DNA of 64,000 bases from Candidatus Methylomirabilota bacterium (GTDB taxonomy: Bacteria > Methylomirabilota > Methylomirabilia > Methylomirabilales > 2-02-FULL-66-22), in the NCBI GenBank assembly GCA_016209735.1, contig JACQVN010000009.1:113986-177985 (forward strand), read 5' to 3'. Of this stretch, positions 9,438 to 19,357 are shown in pieces. The notes below the pieces were generated by a model that did not search any database, was not told where the DNA came from, and saw only the letters and a list, made by a program, of their open reading frames with translations. The position numbers and the translations under genes are program-made. The stretch's first letter is position 1. Every line of letters starts with the position of its first letter.

Positions 9438-10262
9438 TCAAGGGATGGGGGGCTCCCCGGGTTTGCCTTTCGGCCCAGGAGGCTCCTCCCTTGCGCCTGC
9501 CTGCATTTCCCACAATTTGGCGTAGGAGACGAAGTAGCTCATGGCGCGGAAGACATACCACAGGAAACCGGGCAGGCCCTGGCGGAAACCTCGTTTCAGG
9601 ATGTAACGCTGAAAGAAAACCAACAGGGGTTTCAGGAAGAAGTACCAGGCATAATTGCGCGGACGGAGCACCACGCCCTTCTCTCGCATGTCCTGGGCGG
9701 TGAGGGACGTGTACCGGTTGAACTTGTCGAAGTAGACGCCAAGGGATGAATAGGCTTCCGAGTGGACGAGCGGAGTCTTGAGGGTTAGGACCCGGCCCTG
9801 TACAACGATCTCTTCATCCACGTGAGAGTTCGTAAAACGCCCGCAATCGCGGCGAAAGCCCCGGACAAGAGGGGCGGTGAAGACGCCCCGGTAGGCGAAA
9901 GTCTGGCCGAGGAATGCCCCTGGCCGGTGAACGGCGACCCCCTCCCCCCGTCCCGACGCGATGGCCTCCAGAATCTCGTCCCGCAACCCGGGCGGGACCC
10001 GCTCGTCGGCATCGAGGTTGAAGATCCACTCGCCGGTACTGCGGTCCACTGCGAACTGCTTCTGTTCGCCGAACCGCGTCAACTCGCGCTGATACACCCG
10101 TGCGCCGAACTCCCGGCAAATGTCGGGCGTCCCGTCCTGGCTGAACTGGTCGACGACGATGACCTCAGCCGCCCAGCGCACCGAGTCGAGGCACGCCCGA
10201 ATGCGGGAGGCCTCGTTCCGGGTAATGATCACTACGGAGACGCTGGGACTAGCCTCGTTCAT
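9438..10262 (-). CDS. Glycosyltransferase family 2
   Basis: VSVVIITRNEASRIRACLDSVRWAAEVIVVDQFSQDGT...FNLDADERV. Confidence 0.9.
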   Translation of the reverse strand: MNEASPSVSVVIITRNEASRIRACLDSVRWAAEVIVVDQFSQDGTPDICREFGARVYQRELTRFGEQKQFAVDRSTGEWIFNLDADERVPPGLRDEILEAIASGRGEGVAVHRPGAFLGQTFAYRGVFTAPLVRGFRRDCGRFTNSHVDEEIVVQGRVLTLKTPLVHSEAYSSLGVYFDKFNRYTSLTAQDMREKGVVLRPRNYAWYFFLKPLLVFFQRYILKRGFRQGLPGFLWYVFRAMSYFVSYAKLWEMQAGAREEPPGPKGKPGEPPIP

Positions 10263-11004
10263 CGTCGACCCGCCTTGCCTTCAGGACGAGATTCTCTCCC
10301 CGGAGGAGCACGGGGCTGCGCAGGGATTGGGCATTCCTGTCCCCAGGATACTTCCACGCCGTGGCGCAGCGGATGGGGAGGGAGAGGGCGACTTCTGCGA
10401 GGCGCGTTGCCAAATGGGCGATGGGGCGGACGGCCAGAGCACGGCTCACCAACCGGTTCGTCGCCACCCTTTCGAGCGTGAATCCGGCGGCATTCAACGC
10501 GTGCCGCAAGACAGGGAAGGGAAGAGGGCTGATGTGGCCCCGTTGCGCCCAGAACGCGCCGGGGCATGGGGACATGGTATCGAAGAAGTCAAAGGTGCCG
10601 AACAGCAAGAAATGGAGGCGCGAGTAGACGCTCTGGATGTTCGGTGTTGAGACAATGAGACAGCCGTCACGTCGCACAACGCGGCCGAATTCCTGGACAG
10701 TGAAGCGGGGATGGAGCAGATGTTCGAGCGCTTCGAGGCAGATGATCCCGTCCAGCGAATTCGTCGCGTAGGGGAGGGGCTGGTTCAGGTCGACCTGACG
10801 GCAGGGCGGCTGCTGAGGAACATAGGCGGCTGGATCGATGTCGCAGGCTTCGACTGAGAATCCTCGCGAGAGAAGGCGCGGGACGAGAGCGCCCACGCCG
10901 GCTGCCGCGTCGAGGAAGCACCCCCGCGGCTCATCCTCCAGCAGGTGCAGCACGACGTCATGCATCCCCCAAGCCGAATGCTGTTGGAGGCTCGGACCGC
11001 TCAT
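10249..11004 (-). CDS. Class I SAM-dependent methyltransferase
   Basis: FLDAAAGVGALVPRLLSRGFSVEACDID...LEALEHLLHP. Confidence 0.85.
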   Translation of the reverse strand: MSGPSLQQHSAWGMHDVVLHLLEDEPRGCFLDAAAGVGALVPRLLSRGFSVEACDIDPAAYVPQQPPCRQVDLNQPLPYATNSLDGIICLEALEHLLHPRFTVQEFGRVVRRDGCLIVSTPNIQSVYSRLHFLLFGTFDFFDTMSPCPGAFWAQRGHISPLPFPVLRHALNAAGFTLERVATNRLVSRALAVRPIAHLATRLAEVALSLPIRCATAWKYPGDRNAQSLRSPVLLRGENLVLKARRVDDERG

Positions 11005-12068
11005 CGCTTGCCGGCGGGTTCAGCCATTCCTTGGCCTGCGAGAGCTGTCTTGACCGCTGAGAACATACGCTCTACCGGGATCTCTTGGACGGTTGCCGCC
11101 CGGACGACGCTCGCCCGGTCCGATACGGGCCAGAAACGCACCGGGTCGGTCGGCCCCATGGTCGAAACGGACGGGAGGCCCAACGCGCAGGCGAGGTGCA
11201 GCGGCCCCGAGTTGTTCCCGACGAAGAGAGCGGCTCGGCTCATGACCGCGCCGCAAACGCCGAGACCTTCTCCGCAGATCACCACCGGTCTGGTGCGCAT
11301 CTTGCCCGTGACCTCGCGCAGGAGTCGCGCGTCTCCCGCGTCCCCCAGCAACAGGGGCGCGAGCCCCAAGGCAACCGTGCGGTCGGCGAGCTCCGCGAAG
11401 CGTGGACCGGGCCACCGCTGTGCGGCGTAGAAGCCGCCGGGATGGAATACCGCATAGGGGCCCCGGACACCCGACCGGGCCAGCAGCGCGTCCGCCGCTC
11501 GGTGCTGTTCGGGCCGGAGAGAGATCTCAGGGGGGCAGGTCTCGGGCCGGAGGCCGAGGGCGCGAAGGAGGTCGAATGACTCCTGGACAAAGTGCTTCTT
11601 GCGCCCCGGACGGACGGCGAGGTCAAAGAGATGCCCCCTTCCCCCGATGTCGAATCCCACCGTAAACCGGGCACGGACGCGGCGGAGCACCAAGGCGGGG
11701 CGGAGGATATAGTCGCAGTGCATGTCGATTCCGAGATCGAAAGGCTCACCGGCCAGAGCGGCGGCGGTCTCGACTTCTCGCCCCGGCTCGAGGGGTACGA
11801 TCTCATCCACGAGCCCGGTGGCCGAAAGCAGTTCGGCAGCGAAGGGCCGCGCCGCAAGCACGATCCGAGCGGTTGGATAGAAAGTCCGGAGGTTGCCGAG
11901 GAAGGGGGTAGATAGCACGAGGTCTCCGATCCGATCCAGCCGAAGCACGAGCACTCTGCGGAGCTCCGTCGGCGGGGAGGCTCGGCGGCGCCTGAGCGCG
12001 AGGGGCGCCAGCAGGGCGGCACGTGTCACCAGGTAGCTGTCCCGAAGGAAGTCGCGTGCGCCGCTCAT
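11001..12068 (-). CDS. Glycosyltransferase family 9 (heptosyltransferase-like)
   Basis: RVLVLRLDRIGDLVLSTPFLGNLR...VGNNSGPLHLACALGLPSVSTMGPTDP. Confidence 0.9.
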   Translation of the reverse strand: MSGARDFLRDSYLVTRAALLAPLALRRRRASPPTELRRVLVLRLDRIGDLVLSTPFLGNLRTFYPTARIVLAARPFAAELLSATGLVDEIVPLEPGREVETAAALAGEPFDLGIDMHCDYILRPALVLRRVRARFTVGFDIGGRGHLFDLAVRPGRKKHFVQESFDLLRALGLRPETCPPEISLRPEQHRAADALLARSGVRGPYAVFHPGGFYAAQRWPGPRFAELADRTVALGLAPLLLGDAGDARLLREVTGKMRTRPVVICGEGLGVCGAVMSRAALFVGNNSGPLHLACALGLPSVSTMGPTDPVRFWPVSDRASVVRAATVQEIPVERMFSAVKTALAGQGMAEPAGKR

Positions 12069-12080
12069 GCCTACCAGCCC

Positions 12081-13190
12081 TCAAGGACACAGGTGGGGAG
12101 CGGGATCACCGTGCACCTCATCGTACAGCTCTTCGATTCTTCGCATGGCGGCGGCGGCATCAAATCGCTTCGCCACATGATCCCTCGCGGCAGCACCCAT
12201 CTCTCGGCGTTTTTTCGGATCCTGGGCCAGCTCGCGGAGTCCCCGCCAAAGCGCATGGGTGTCCCCTGCGGGCACGAACATGCCAGACTCTCCGTCGCGA
12301 AAGGTCTCGGCATTGCCGCCGAGGGGGGTGGCCACGCATGGGATGCCGCTGGCCATCGCTTCCAGGAGCGCGCGCGAGAGGCCCTCGCGGAGGAGCGTCG
12401 GAAGGGCAAAGACGTCCAGGGCGGCATAAAAGGCCGCCAGGGACTCCGAGAATGGCAGGAAGATCACCCGAGCGGGAGCGACGGCCCTGAGGGCCGTTTC
12501 GTCCTTACCCCGGCCGGCGATGAGCAGTCTGGCGTCCGGGGATTCATGTCGCAGCCGCTCAAATGCTGCGAAGAGAACGTCAAGGCCTTTCTCGCGGATC
12601 AACTGCCCGCTATAGCCGATGACGAAGGCACGATCCGCGATGCCGAGTTCTTTTCGCAGTGCGGCCCCCGCTGCCGTTGTCTGATATTCCCCGATATCGA
12701 CGCCGTTGGGAATCACGCACAGCTTGTTTCGGTGCCATCGCGGGAATCGGGAAGCGACGGCGCGGGAAACGCATATGATCCTCTTGCACAATGGGGGGAC
12801 GAGGAAATCCCACGCTCCGCCGGATTCCGAGGTCCTGGCATGAAAGATGACAGGGGATCTTGGATGGGCGGTGAACGCCAGGCCGCTTATCATCGCGGTA
12901 TAGAGCGTGTCGCAGTGAACGATATCGGGCCGCAGCGCGCGGGCCCGCCGGCGAAACGATCCGGCGGCACGTATCGCGCACGCCGAATCGACGGGGGCGT
13001 TCGCGCCGAGGAACCCTACCTCGGCCCCGAGGACCCGTGCGCGGCGTGCCACTTCGCCCTCGGTCGGGCAGAGCACGAGTGGCATGAACCGCTTCCGATC
13101 GAGGTGCCGCAGCAGCAGGAAGAGACTTATCTGCCCGCCGCCCACGATATCCGCGTAGCCACTCACATAGAGAATCCGTATCGGTTGCAT
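12081..13190 (-). CDS. Glycosyltransferase family 4
   Basis: ILYVSGYADIVGGGQISLFLLLRHLDR...LPTLLREGLSRALLEAMASGIPCVATPLGG. Confidence 0.9.
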   Translation of the reverse strand: MQPIRILYVSGYADIVGGGQISLFLLLRHLDRKRFMPLVLCPTEGEVARRARVLGAEVGFLGANAPVDSACAIRAAGSFRRRARALRPDIVHCDTLYTAMISGLAFTAHPRSPVIFHARTSESGGAWDFLVPPLCKRIICVSRAVASRFPRWHRNKLCVIPNGVDIGEYQTTAAGAALRKELGIADRAFVIGYSGQLIREKGLDVLFAAFERLRHESPDARLLIAGRGKDETALRAVAPARVIFLPFSESLAAFYAALDVFALPTLLREGLSRALLEAMASGIPCVATPLGGNAETFRDGESGMFVPAGDTHALWRGLRELAQDPKKRREMGAAARDHVAKRFDAAAAMRRIEELYDEVHGDPAPHLCP

Positions 13191-13192
13191 GG

Positions 13193-14281
13193 TCAGGATC
13201 GGTAAAGCTGCTCGATGTCTGCGATCATCCGCTGGGGAGTGAACCGCTCGCGGTACAGCTTCCTTCCGGCCTCGCCCATGGAGCGGGCTCGTTCGGAGTC
13301 GCCCAGGACTGCGACGAGACAGGCCGCCGCATGTGTGGGATCACCGGGAGCACAGAGCAGTCCATTGACGCCATCCCGGATTACCTCCGGAATCCCGCCA
13401 ACCGCCGCGCCGATCAAAGGTTTAGAAGCCGCCATCCCCTCGATGAGGGCCAAGGACAGCCCCTCCTGCCTCGGGGGAAGCAGGGATAGGGCGTCCATGG
13501 CGGCCAAGGCTTCTCCGATGTTCGGGAGCAGCCCCGTGAAGATGGCGGCGACCTTGGCCTGACAGGCCCGCTGTTCCAGTTCCTGTCGAAGCGGTCCATC
13601 GCCCACGACGAGCAGGACCAGGTTCGGGATGGCCTCTTGAGCCATCCGGACTGCGTCCAGCAGGACGGTGTGCCCTTTGTGGGGGGCCAGAGAAGCCACG
13701 CACCCCAGCACCTTCATACCGTCCGCGATCCCGAAACGCCTGCGCGCGAGCGTCGAGTCCGGAAGCACGGGCTCGGGTGCACCGTTGTAAACGACCTGCG
13801 TCCTGGAGGGGGAGATTCGCTCGTGTTCGACAACGAAGGCCCGGACCGATTCCGAGACACAAAGCACCTTCGTCGTCGCGAAGGAGAGGAGCCGTTCGAA
13901 TCGCCGCTGGCGGGGCTGAAGGTGGTAGCCGTGGGAGTGCACGTGGGCGAAGATCGCAGGCGTGCGCGCCAGGACCGCAGCGACTCGTCCGACGGCACAG
14001 GCCGTGTAACCATGACAGTGCGCGATCTCGACTCGGGTCCGCCGCATTCGAAGGGCGAGCGCAAGCACGAAGCCGATCGAGGGGCGTGCCTCCATGTGGA
14101 AGAGCTCCACAGGCGTGCCACTGCAGCGAATCTCGCCGGCGATGTCTCCGCCACCAGCGAGACACCAGACCGCAGGGGAGAAGAGGCGGCGATCCAACCC
14201 GGTGACGATGTGCCGCACGACTGTCTCGAGCCCTCCTCGTCTGAGGTCTTCGACAAGATGAACCACGACGGCCGGAGACAT
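13193..14281 (-). CDS. Glycosyltransferase family 4
   Basis: VVHLVEDLRRGGLETVVRHIVTGLDRR...PRQEGLSLALIEGMAASKPLIGAAVGGIPEVI. Confidence 0.9.
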   Translation of the reverse strand: MSPAVVVHLVEDLRRGGLETVVRHIVTGLDRRLFSPAVWCLAGGGDIAGEIRCSGTPVELFHMEARPSIGFVLALALRMRRTRVEIAHCHGYTACAVGRVAAVLARTPAIFAHVHSHGYHLQPRQRRFERLLSFATTKVLCVSESVRAFVVEHERISPSRTQVVYNGAPEPVLPDSTLARRRFGIADGMKVLGCVASLAPHKGHTVLLDAVRMAQEAIPNLVLLVVGDGPLRQELEQRACQAKVAAIFTGLLPNIGEALAAMDALSLLPPRQEGLSLALIEGMAASKPLIGAAVGGIPEVIRDGVNGLLCAPGDPTHAAACLVAVLGDSERARSMGEAGRKLYRERFTPQRMIADIEQLYRS

Positions 14282-14465
14282 CCCGTGCCGGTCATCCCCG
14301 CCGCTGGGGGTTGTGGGCGCATACCAGGACTGATGCCTTCCCGCGCAGGAAGTCCTCACGCGTCTGCTCTCAGGTCACGGGTCAGCCGTGGTCCGCGCGC
14401 GGCCCGTCCCCTTCCACGCCTCGGGGACGGGGTCTGGCGAAGCGGCGTAAAGCCTGGGCAGGGAT

Positions 14466-16043
14466 TCAACGAATTCGATAGATGAGGATCCGGCGCCCCG
14501 CACGGTCTTCCACGCGGTGCACGAGCTCGAGATCGGGAGAGGCCGGCGGCTTCTCGCCGAGCAAACCCGCGAGGTCGGGGCGCGATTGGGGCAAGCGATA
14601 GTTGTCGGCAAGCAGATATCGAACGCCAGCGCGGCGTCCCGCCTGGATCAAGCTCTCCAGGGAGTGCAGGGCAAAGGGAATCGCATGCGATTCTGTGTAA
14701 TAGATGGCTGACCCGTAGGAGCCGATGAAGGGGACCTTCGGTCCCCCCGTCCGCCGTAACCACATCCCCGCGGCCTTCTCGACCGCGGCCGGGTCCTGCC
14801 GGAACCACGGGCGCACGATCCACGGCACGAAACTGATCAGTACCAGGGTGAGCCACAAGAGGCTCCGTCTCGACAGACGGCCCCGCGGCGAGCCGCCCGC
14901 CGCGGGCAGACGCGCCAGCCCGATGCCACCAAGAATGGCGAACACGGGAATCAGCGATACAAAATAGCGCGCGTCCACCAAATAGACAAGGACCCCCGCC
15001 AGGGGCAAGGGAACCACTGCCAGGATCCACTCGGGTGGCCCGGGCGGCCGACGGAAGCGCAACTGCACGATCCCGAGGACGAGGAGAGCGAATCCGCCAC
15101 CCGCCAGCAGCGACGAGATCACATACTTGTCGATGAGATGCAAGTTTATCGCCACGCGTTTCGCCATCGCGCCCGGGTGCGCGAGGGCGTAGGCGAGAAC
15201 ACCGGAAGGGACGTCTTCGCTCCGCAGCTCGGCCAGGCGTCGCTCGTAGAAACTGGCTTGCTGTTCGTCGCCCACGCTCTCGCCGAAGACCAGCGAAACT
15301 CCCCCCTTCCCGCTCCAGTGCCAGTGGCCAGTGTGACTCCGCACCAGCGCCATGTACGGAGAGACGATGGCGATCCAACAGACCGTGACAATCGCCAGGC
15401 GAGCCAGAACCAATCGTCTCGTCCAAAGCGAACCGAAGAGGGCAGGAGCAAGAATCAGCAGCACCCACGCCAGCGCGAGATACGCCATCCCTTCGGGCCT
15501 GGCGAGGGTCGAGAGGCCCCCCAGGATGCCGGTTGCGACGGCCAGCCCCCACGACCCGACCCGGAGGGTGCGAACGAGAACAAAGAGAAAGAGGGTGAGG
15601 CACAGACCAAAGGTGGCCTCCGCCAGCACCTTCGTGCTGGCCTCGATTGCCGACGGCGTCAGCGCGACGAGGAGCCCGGCGGTCCACAGCACCGCCTCGT
15701 CAGTCGTTTCATCGGCGAGCCAAAGTGTCGGCCAAATCCAAAGGCCACCGAGAACCGCGGAAAGCACTCGAGCGGTCCACTCAGGATCGTTCCAGACCCC
15801 CAGGAATGGCGCGAGCAGGAGAGAATACAGCGGCGGGTGCAGGACATTGACCTCCCGCCAGTTCGCGAACAGCGCCGTGGCGTTCTGCAGGTAGGCTATC
15901 CCGTCAGACTCGATTCCCTCGCGTCGTGTCGCAACGAGTAATCGTATGGCGATCGCCAGGGCGCATAGAAGCGCGCCGGGAAGCCACGTTTTCCTCCAGG
16001 TTTCCCGCCACAGGGCGCCTGCCACCATAGCCCCGTTCCCCAT
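14466..16043 (-). CDS. GT39/ArnT-like membrane glycosyltransferase
   Basis: Multi-TM protein with EGIESDGIAYLQNATALF near the N-terminus. Confidence 0.75.
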   Translation of the reverse strand: MGNGAMVAGALWRETWRKTWLPGALLCALAIAIRLLVATRREGIESDGIAYLQNATALFANWREVNVLHPPLYSLLLAPFLGVWNDPEWTARVLSAVLGGLWIWPTLWLADETTDEAVLWTAGLLVALTPSAIEASTKVLAEATFGLCLTLFLFVLVRTLRVGSWGLAVATGILGGLSTLARPEGMAYLALAWVLLILAPALFGSLWTRRLVLARLAIVTVCWIAIVSPYMALVRSHTGHWHWSGKGGVSLVFGESVGDEQQASFYERRLAELRSEDVPSGVLAYALAHPGAMAKRVAINLHLIDKYVISSLLAGGGFALLVLGIVQLRFRRPPGPPEWILAVVPLPLAGVLVYLVDARYFVSLIPVFAILGGIGLARLPAAGGSPRGRLSRRSLLWLTLVLISFVPWIVRPWFRQDPAAVEKAAGMWLRRTGGPKVPFIGSYGSAIYYTESHAIPFALHSLESLIQAGRRAGVRYLLADNYRLPQSRPDLAGLLGEKPPASPDLELVHRVEDRAGRRILIYRIR

Positions 16044-16219
16044 GGGCTGTCACCCGAGGTCAGACTGCGAAGGGGGCCGACTGCGGCTCCCAGGACCTGC
16101 CGACATCCCTGCGGGCGGTCCCGCGTGGGTCGCGGGATGGCAACGACTCCAACGCCCTCCCGCCTTCTCGCCGCCGGCGTGGCTGCGCCACCGCGCCCGA
16201 GGTCCTCGCGTGCCGCGGG

Positions 16220-17236
16220 TCAGGCCTGGCCAAGCGTCTCCAGCAGGCGTCGTACGCGATGGCTGTACGTGTGGCTGGCCAGAACGGTTGCCTGCCCATG
16301 ACGCGCCACCTCGTCGCGCTCGGTCTCGTGAGCCAGGTAGTGGAGGGCTTTGTGGCGCAGTGCGGCCGGGTCTTTGAATATGGAAAGATCGACGCCATCC
16401 TGAAACAGTGCCCGAACGTCTTTGCGATCGTCGCAGAGAAGAAAGGCCCCGCAGGCCAAGGCCTCGTAGACCCGAGGTGAGGCCTGGTGGCTTTGTGGGC
16501 CGGGCCCCGCGTAGTGGGCGCAGAGCACAATCCTGGAGGCGCTGTAGACCCGGGTCCAGACCTCATGGCGGGCCTCCGCCCCCCGCACCTTGCGGCGGAG
16601 CCCGGGGTTCCCGAGCTCTTGCGCCCCGGGTCCCCAGATGGCCAGATCCAGATCCGCGAGCGCCTCCAGCATCTCGATCCGGTTCGGGTACATGTCGGCG
16701 TGCAGGCTTCCCACAAAGGCGATGTCATGACCGTATCGATGTTGCTCCTCTGAAGAAAGCGGGACCGAGCGGTGGAGATCCGGGTCGCAGGCGAAGGGGA
16801 GCCAGCAGGCCGGCCGCCGCAGCGGCGCGTGCCGGAGTGCCTCGATCATCTCGGTGCCGCCGCAAAACACGAAGTCGAAGTGTGGGGCCAGGGCGATCCG
16901 GGGATCGGCGGGCTTCACGGGGTCAATGGTCCAGAGTGCCGTGACGACTCCAGCTCGACGCGCAGCCTCGATTGTCCCGGGGAAGATCCGCTCGCCGCCG
17001 GCGCAAAGGAGAATGCTCGGCCGGGTTCGCCGTACGGTCTCCACGAGTCGCCGGTTGAGCCGGGCAAGGTCCAAACGGCCGACGAGCGGGACTGCGGCGC
17101 GAAGCCTCCCGGGGAGAGCGAAGGCTCGATCGTCGAATGGGACAGTCTCATGGCCCAGCGCCCGGATGGCCCCCTCGACGTACTCGGTAATCGTCGGGAA
17201 ATGGGGGTTTCGGGCTGTGGCAAAGACGATCCGCAT
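16220..17236 (-). CDS. CgeB-like glycosyltransferase
   Basis: MRIVFATARNPHFPTITEYVEGAIRALGHETVPFDDR...SHQASPRVYEALACGAFLLCDDRKD. Confidence 0.75.
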   Translation of the reverse strand: MRIVFATARNPHFPTITEYVEGAIRALGHETVPFDDRAFALPGRLRAAVPLVGRLDLARLNRRLVETVRRTRPSILLCAGGERIFPGTIEAARRAGVVTALWTIDPVKPADPRIALAPHFDFVFCGGTEMIEALRHAPLRRPACWLPFACDPDLHRSVPLSSEEQHRYGHDIAFVGSLHADMYPNRIEMLEALADLDLAIWGPGAQELGNPGLRRKVRGAEARHEVWTRVYSASRIVLCAHYAGPGPQSHQASPRVYEALACGAFLLCDDRKDVRALFQDGVDLSIFKDPAALRHKALHYLAHETERDEVARHGQATVLASHTYSHRVRRLLETLGQA

Positions 17237-17307
17237 GGGGGCGAGGGGTGCTCTCCGGCACCAGGAGCGCCTGCTACGCTGGCAGCGAGGCTTTCCGGAA
17301 GATCAAA

Positions 17308-18108
17308 TCAGGAGGCCTTCGGCTTGACGAGGCCGAAACTGATGGCCTCGGAGCAGTTCTGGGTGAATGGCACCAGATCCAGGAGCCGGTCGATCAGGAG
17401 GATGAGTGCGAACAGGGCGGGGTGACGGTTGTATTTCGGCCCGCCGAACAGGAGCGCGCCCCGACGGGCGGCGGTGACCCAAAACCCCGCTTCCGCGGCG
17501 AGGCGCCGCCACTCCCGAAAGCCCTTGGTGGAGATGTGGACTTGGTCGTCCTCGATGGGACGGGGTGCGCCTCGATGTACGACTCTGGCGAGGGCCTTGA
17601 CCCAACTGCTCTCGTTCGGGGTGGTCAGAATGGCCATGCCTCCAGGTTTCACGACCCTGAACATCTCCGCCAGGCAGCGCTCGGGCCGCGGCAGGTGCTC
17701 GATGACGTCGCTGCAGAGCGCGATGTCAAAGCAGGAGTCGGGGAAAGCGAGCTCCTCGGCAGCGCACGTCACGTGCCGAATGTTGTCGTACGAAAGCGCC
17801 CCCGCGAGAGCGCGGGCGAGCCAGAGGTCAGTCCGGGAGACGTCGATCGCCGTGAAGGCGACTCTCTCCCGCACGGCCGGGATCGAGTTGAACAGGCAGA
17901 TGTGATACCCGTCTCCGCAGCCGACATCGAGCACGCGGGGGTCGGGACGATCGCGGAGCGCGCGCAGGAAGAGCTGCTCGATGTTCGAGACGCGCCGGTG
18001 CAGCTCATAGCTCTTGGTATAGTTGCCGAAGGCCCGCTGGAGGACGGCATGCTGGAACCGTGCCACGGTGGCATCCAGCACGGCGTCGCGCAGGTCACCG
18101 CCCGGCAT
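17308..18108 (-). CDS. Class I SAM-dependent methyltransferase
   Basis: RVLDVGCGDGYHICLFNSIP...DIALCSDVIEHLPRPERCL. Confidence 0.88.
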   Translation of the reverse strand: MPGGDLRDAVLDATVARFQHAVLQRAFGNYTKSYELHRRVSNIEQLFLRALRDRPDPRVLDVGCGDGYHICLFNSIPAVRERVAFTAIDVSRTDLWLARALAGALSYDNIRHVTCAAEELAFPDSCFDIALCSDVIEHLPRPERCLAEMFRVVKPGGMAILTTPNESSWVKALARVVHRGAPRPIEDDQVHISTKGFREWRRLAAEAGFWVTAARRGALLFGGPKYNRHPALFALILLIDRLLDLVPFTQNCSEAISFGLVKPKAS

Positions 18109-19357
18109 GGTTGCGCGCTCTCCCTGCGACCGGCGTGCCGGCGCCAACCTTGCCTTCGCCGAGGAGCTCGGCGTACACCGCCTCCCACCCGGCCCAGACC
18201 CGCTCCCTGCTGTACACACGCTCCACGGTGGCGCGGGCGTTCCTGCCAATCTGCCGCCCCGCTTCCGGATGCGCGAGCAGGAAGCACACCTTCTCCGCGA
18301 AGCTCGCATCGTCGTCCGCGATCAGCAGGTTCTCGCCGTCCTGGTACTCCAGCCCGTCGGCGCCCAGGGAAGTGGACACCACGGGTCGCGCGAGCGCCCA
18401 GGCCTCGAGGATCTTGGTCCGCATTCCGGCGCCCGTGAGGAGCGGAACGACGATCACGTCGGCCCGGAGGAGATACGGCGCGACCTCGTCCACCTCTCCG
18501 GTGACGATCACGCGCGGATCGGCGCAGGCCCGGACCTCCGCCGTCGGATTGCGGCCTACGACGTAGCATTTGAGTCCCGGGAACCGCGCCCTCACCAGCG
18601 GCAAAATGGATGCCGCCAGGCGAAGGACGGCCTCTGCATTCGGGGGATAGCTCATCGTCCCGCAAAACGCGATGCAGGGGGAGTCTGGGACGAGCGGCCG
18701 GGGAAGGAGCCGATCGGTGTCCACCAGCAGAGGAATCCGGTGGATTCGCAACGCCGGAGCCATGGCCCGGGCCTGGTCGTACTCGCTGCGCGTCAGCACC
18801 ACCGCGGCCGGGAAACCCGAGAGCACCCGGCGCTCAAACCGGCGCACCCACCGGCATTCGATGGCTGCGGCTAGCCTCTGTGCCACCGTAGATCGGTAGC
18901 AGGCAATGCGGGCGAAGTAGGCGGTCAGCAGGTTGTGCAGCACGAGCAGGGATGGCGGATCCTGCGGAAGGTCGGCGATGAGGGGCCCGGCGATCACGTC
19001 CTCGACCTGGATCAGGTCGAAGCGTTCGCGCTCGGCGAGCGCGCACACGAGGGGCCGCAGCGCCCCAACAATGTCCGTGATGCGGGCGAGGACGCTGAGC
19101 CTGCCGAGCAGGATGCCCCACGCCTGGGTGATGCGCGACGCAGGAGAGCGGCGGGGCGGGACCGCCGGCGCGAGGGCCGCGGAGACGCCAAGCGCCTCGA
19201 GGATCTCCCGGCGCTGATGGGGATCGGCAAAGGTCACCACGCTGACGTCCGCGCAGCGCGACAGGGACTCCAGCCGGTTCTGGAGCCATGCGGATGATCC
19301 GCTGGGTCCGAGAACGAAGGGGTTGTAGGGAGAGACCATGAGGATTCGGGGCTTCAT
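18095..19357 (-). CDS. Glycosyltransferase family 4
   Basis: MKPRILMVSPYNPFVLGPSGSSAWLQNRL...PLLTGAGMRTKILEAWALARPVVSTSLGADGL. Confidence 0.88.
   Translation of the reverse strand: MKPRILMVSPYNPFVLGPSGSSAWLQNRLESLSRCADVSVVTFADPHQRREILEALGVSAALAPAVPPRRSPASRITQAWGILLGRLSVLARITDIVGALRPLVCALAERERFDLIQVEDVIAGPLIADLPQDPPSLLVLHNLLTAYFARIACYRSTVAQRLAAAIECRWVRRFERRVLSGFPAAVVLTRSEYDQARAMAPALRIHRIPLLVDTDRLLPRPLVPDSPCIAFCGTMSYPPNAEAVLRLAASILPLVRARFPGLKCYVVGRNPTAEVRACADPRVIVTGEVDEVAPYLLRADVIVVPLLTGAGMRTKILEAWALARPVVSTSLGADGLEYQDGENLLIADDDASFAEKVCFLLAHPEAGRQIGRNARATVERVYSRERVWAGWEAVYAELLGEGKVGAGTPVAGRARNHAGR

Noticed and set aside
7230-9749. 839-aa plus-strand ORF opposite asnB, and similar long antisense ORFs (38739-40205 -, 43396-45270 -, 40350-42089 -, 29966-31972 +)
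   Set aside because: High-GC mirror frames of well-supported genes, with low-complexity composition and no recognisable motifs.
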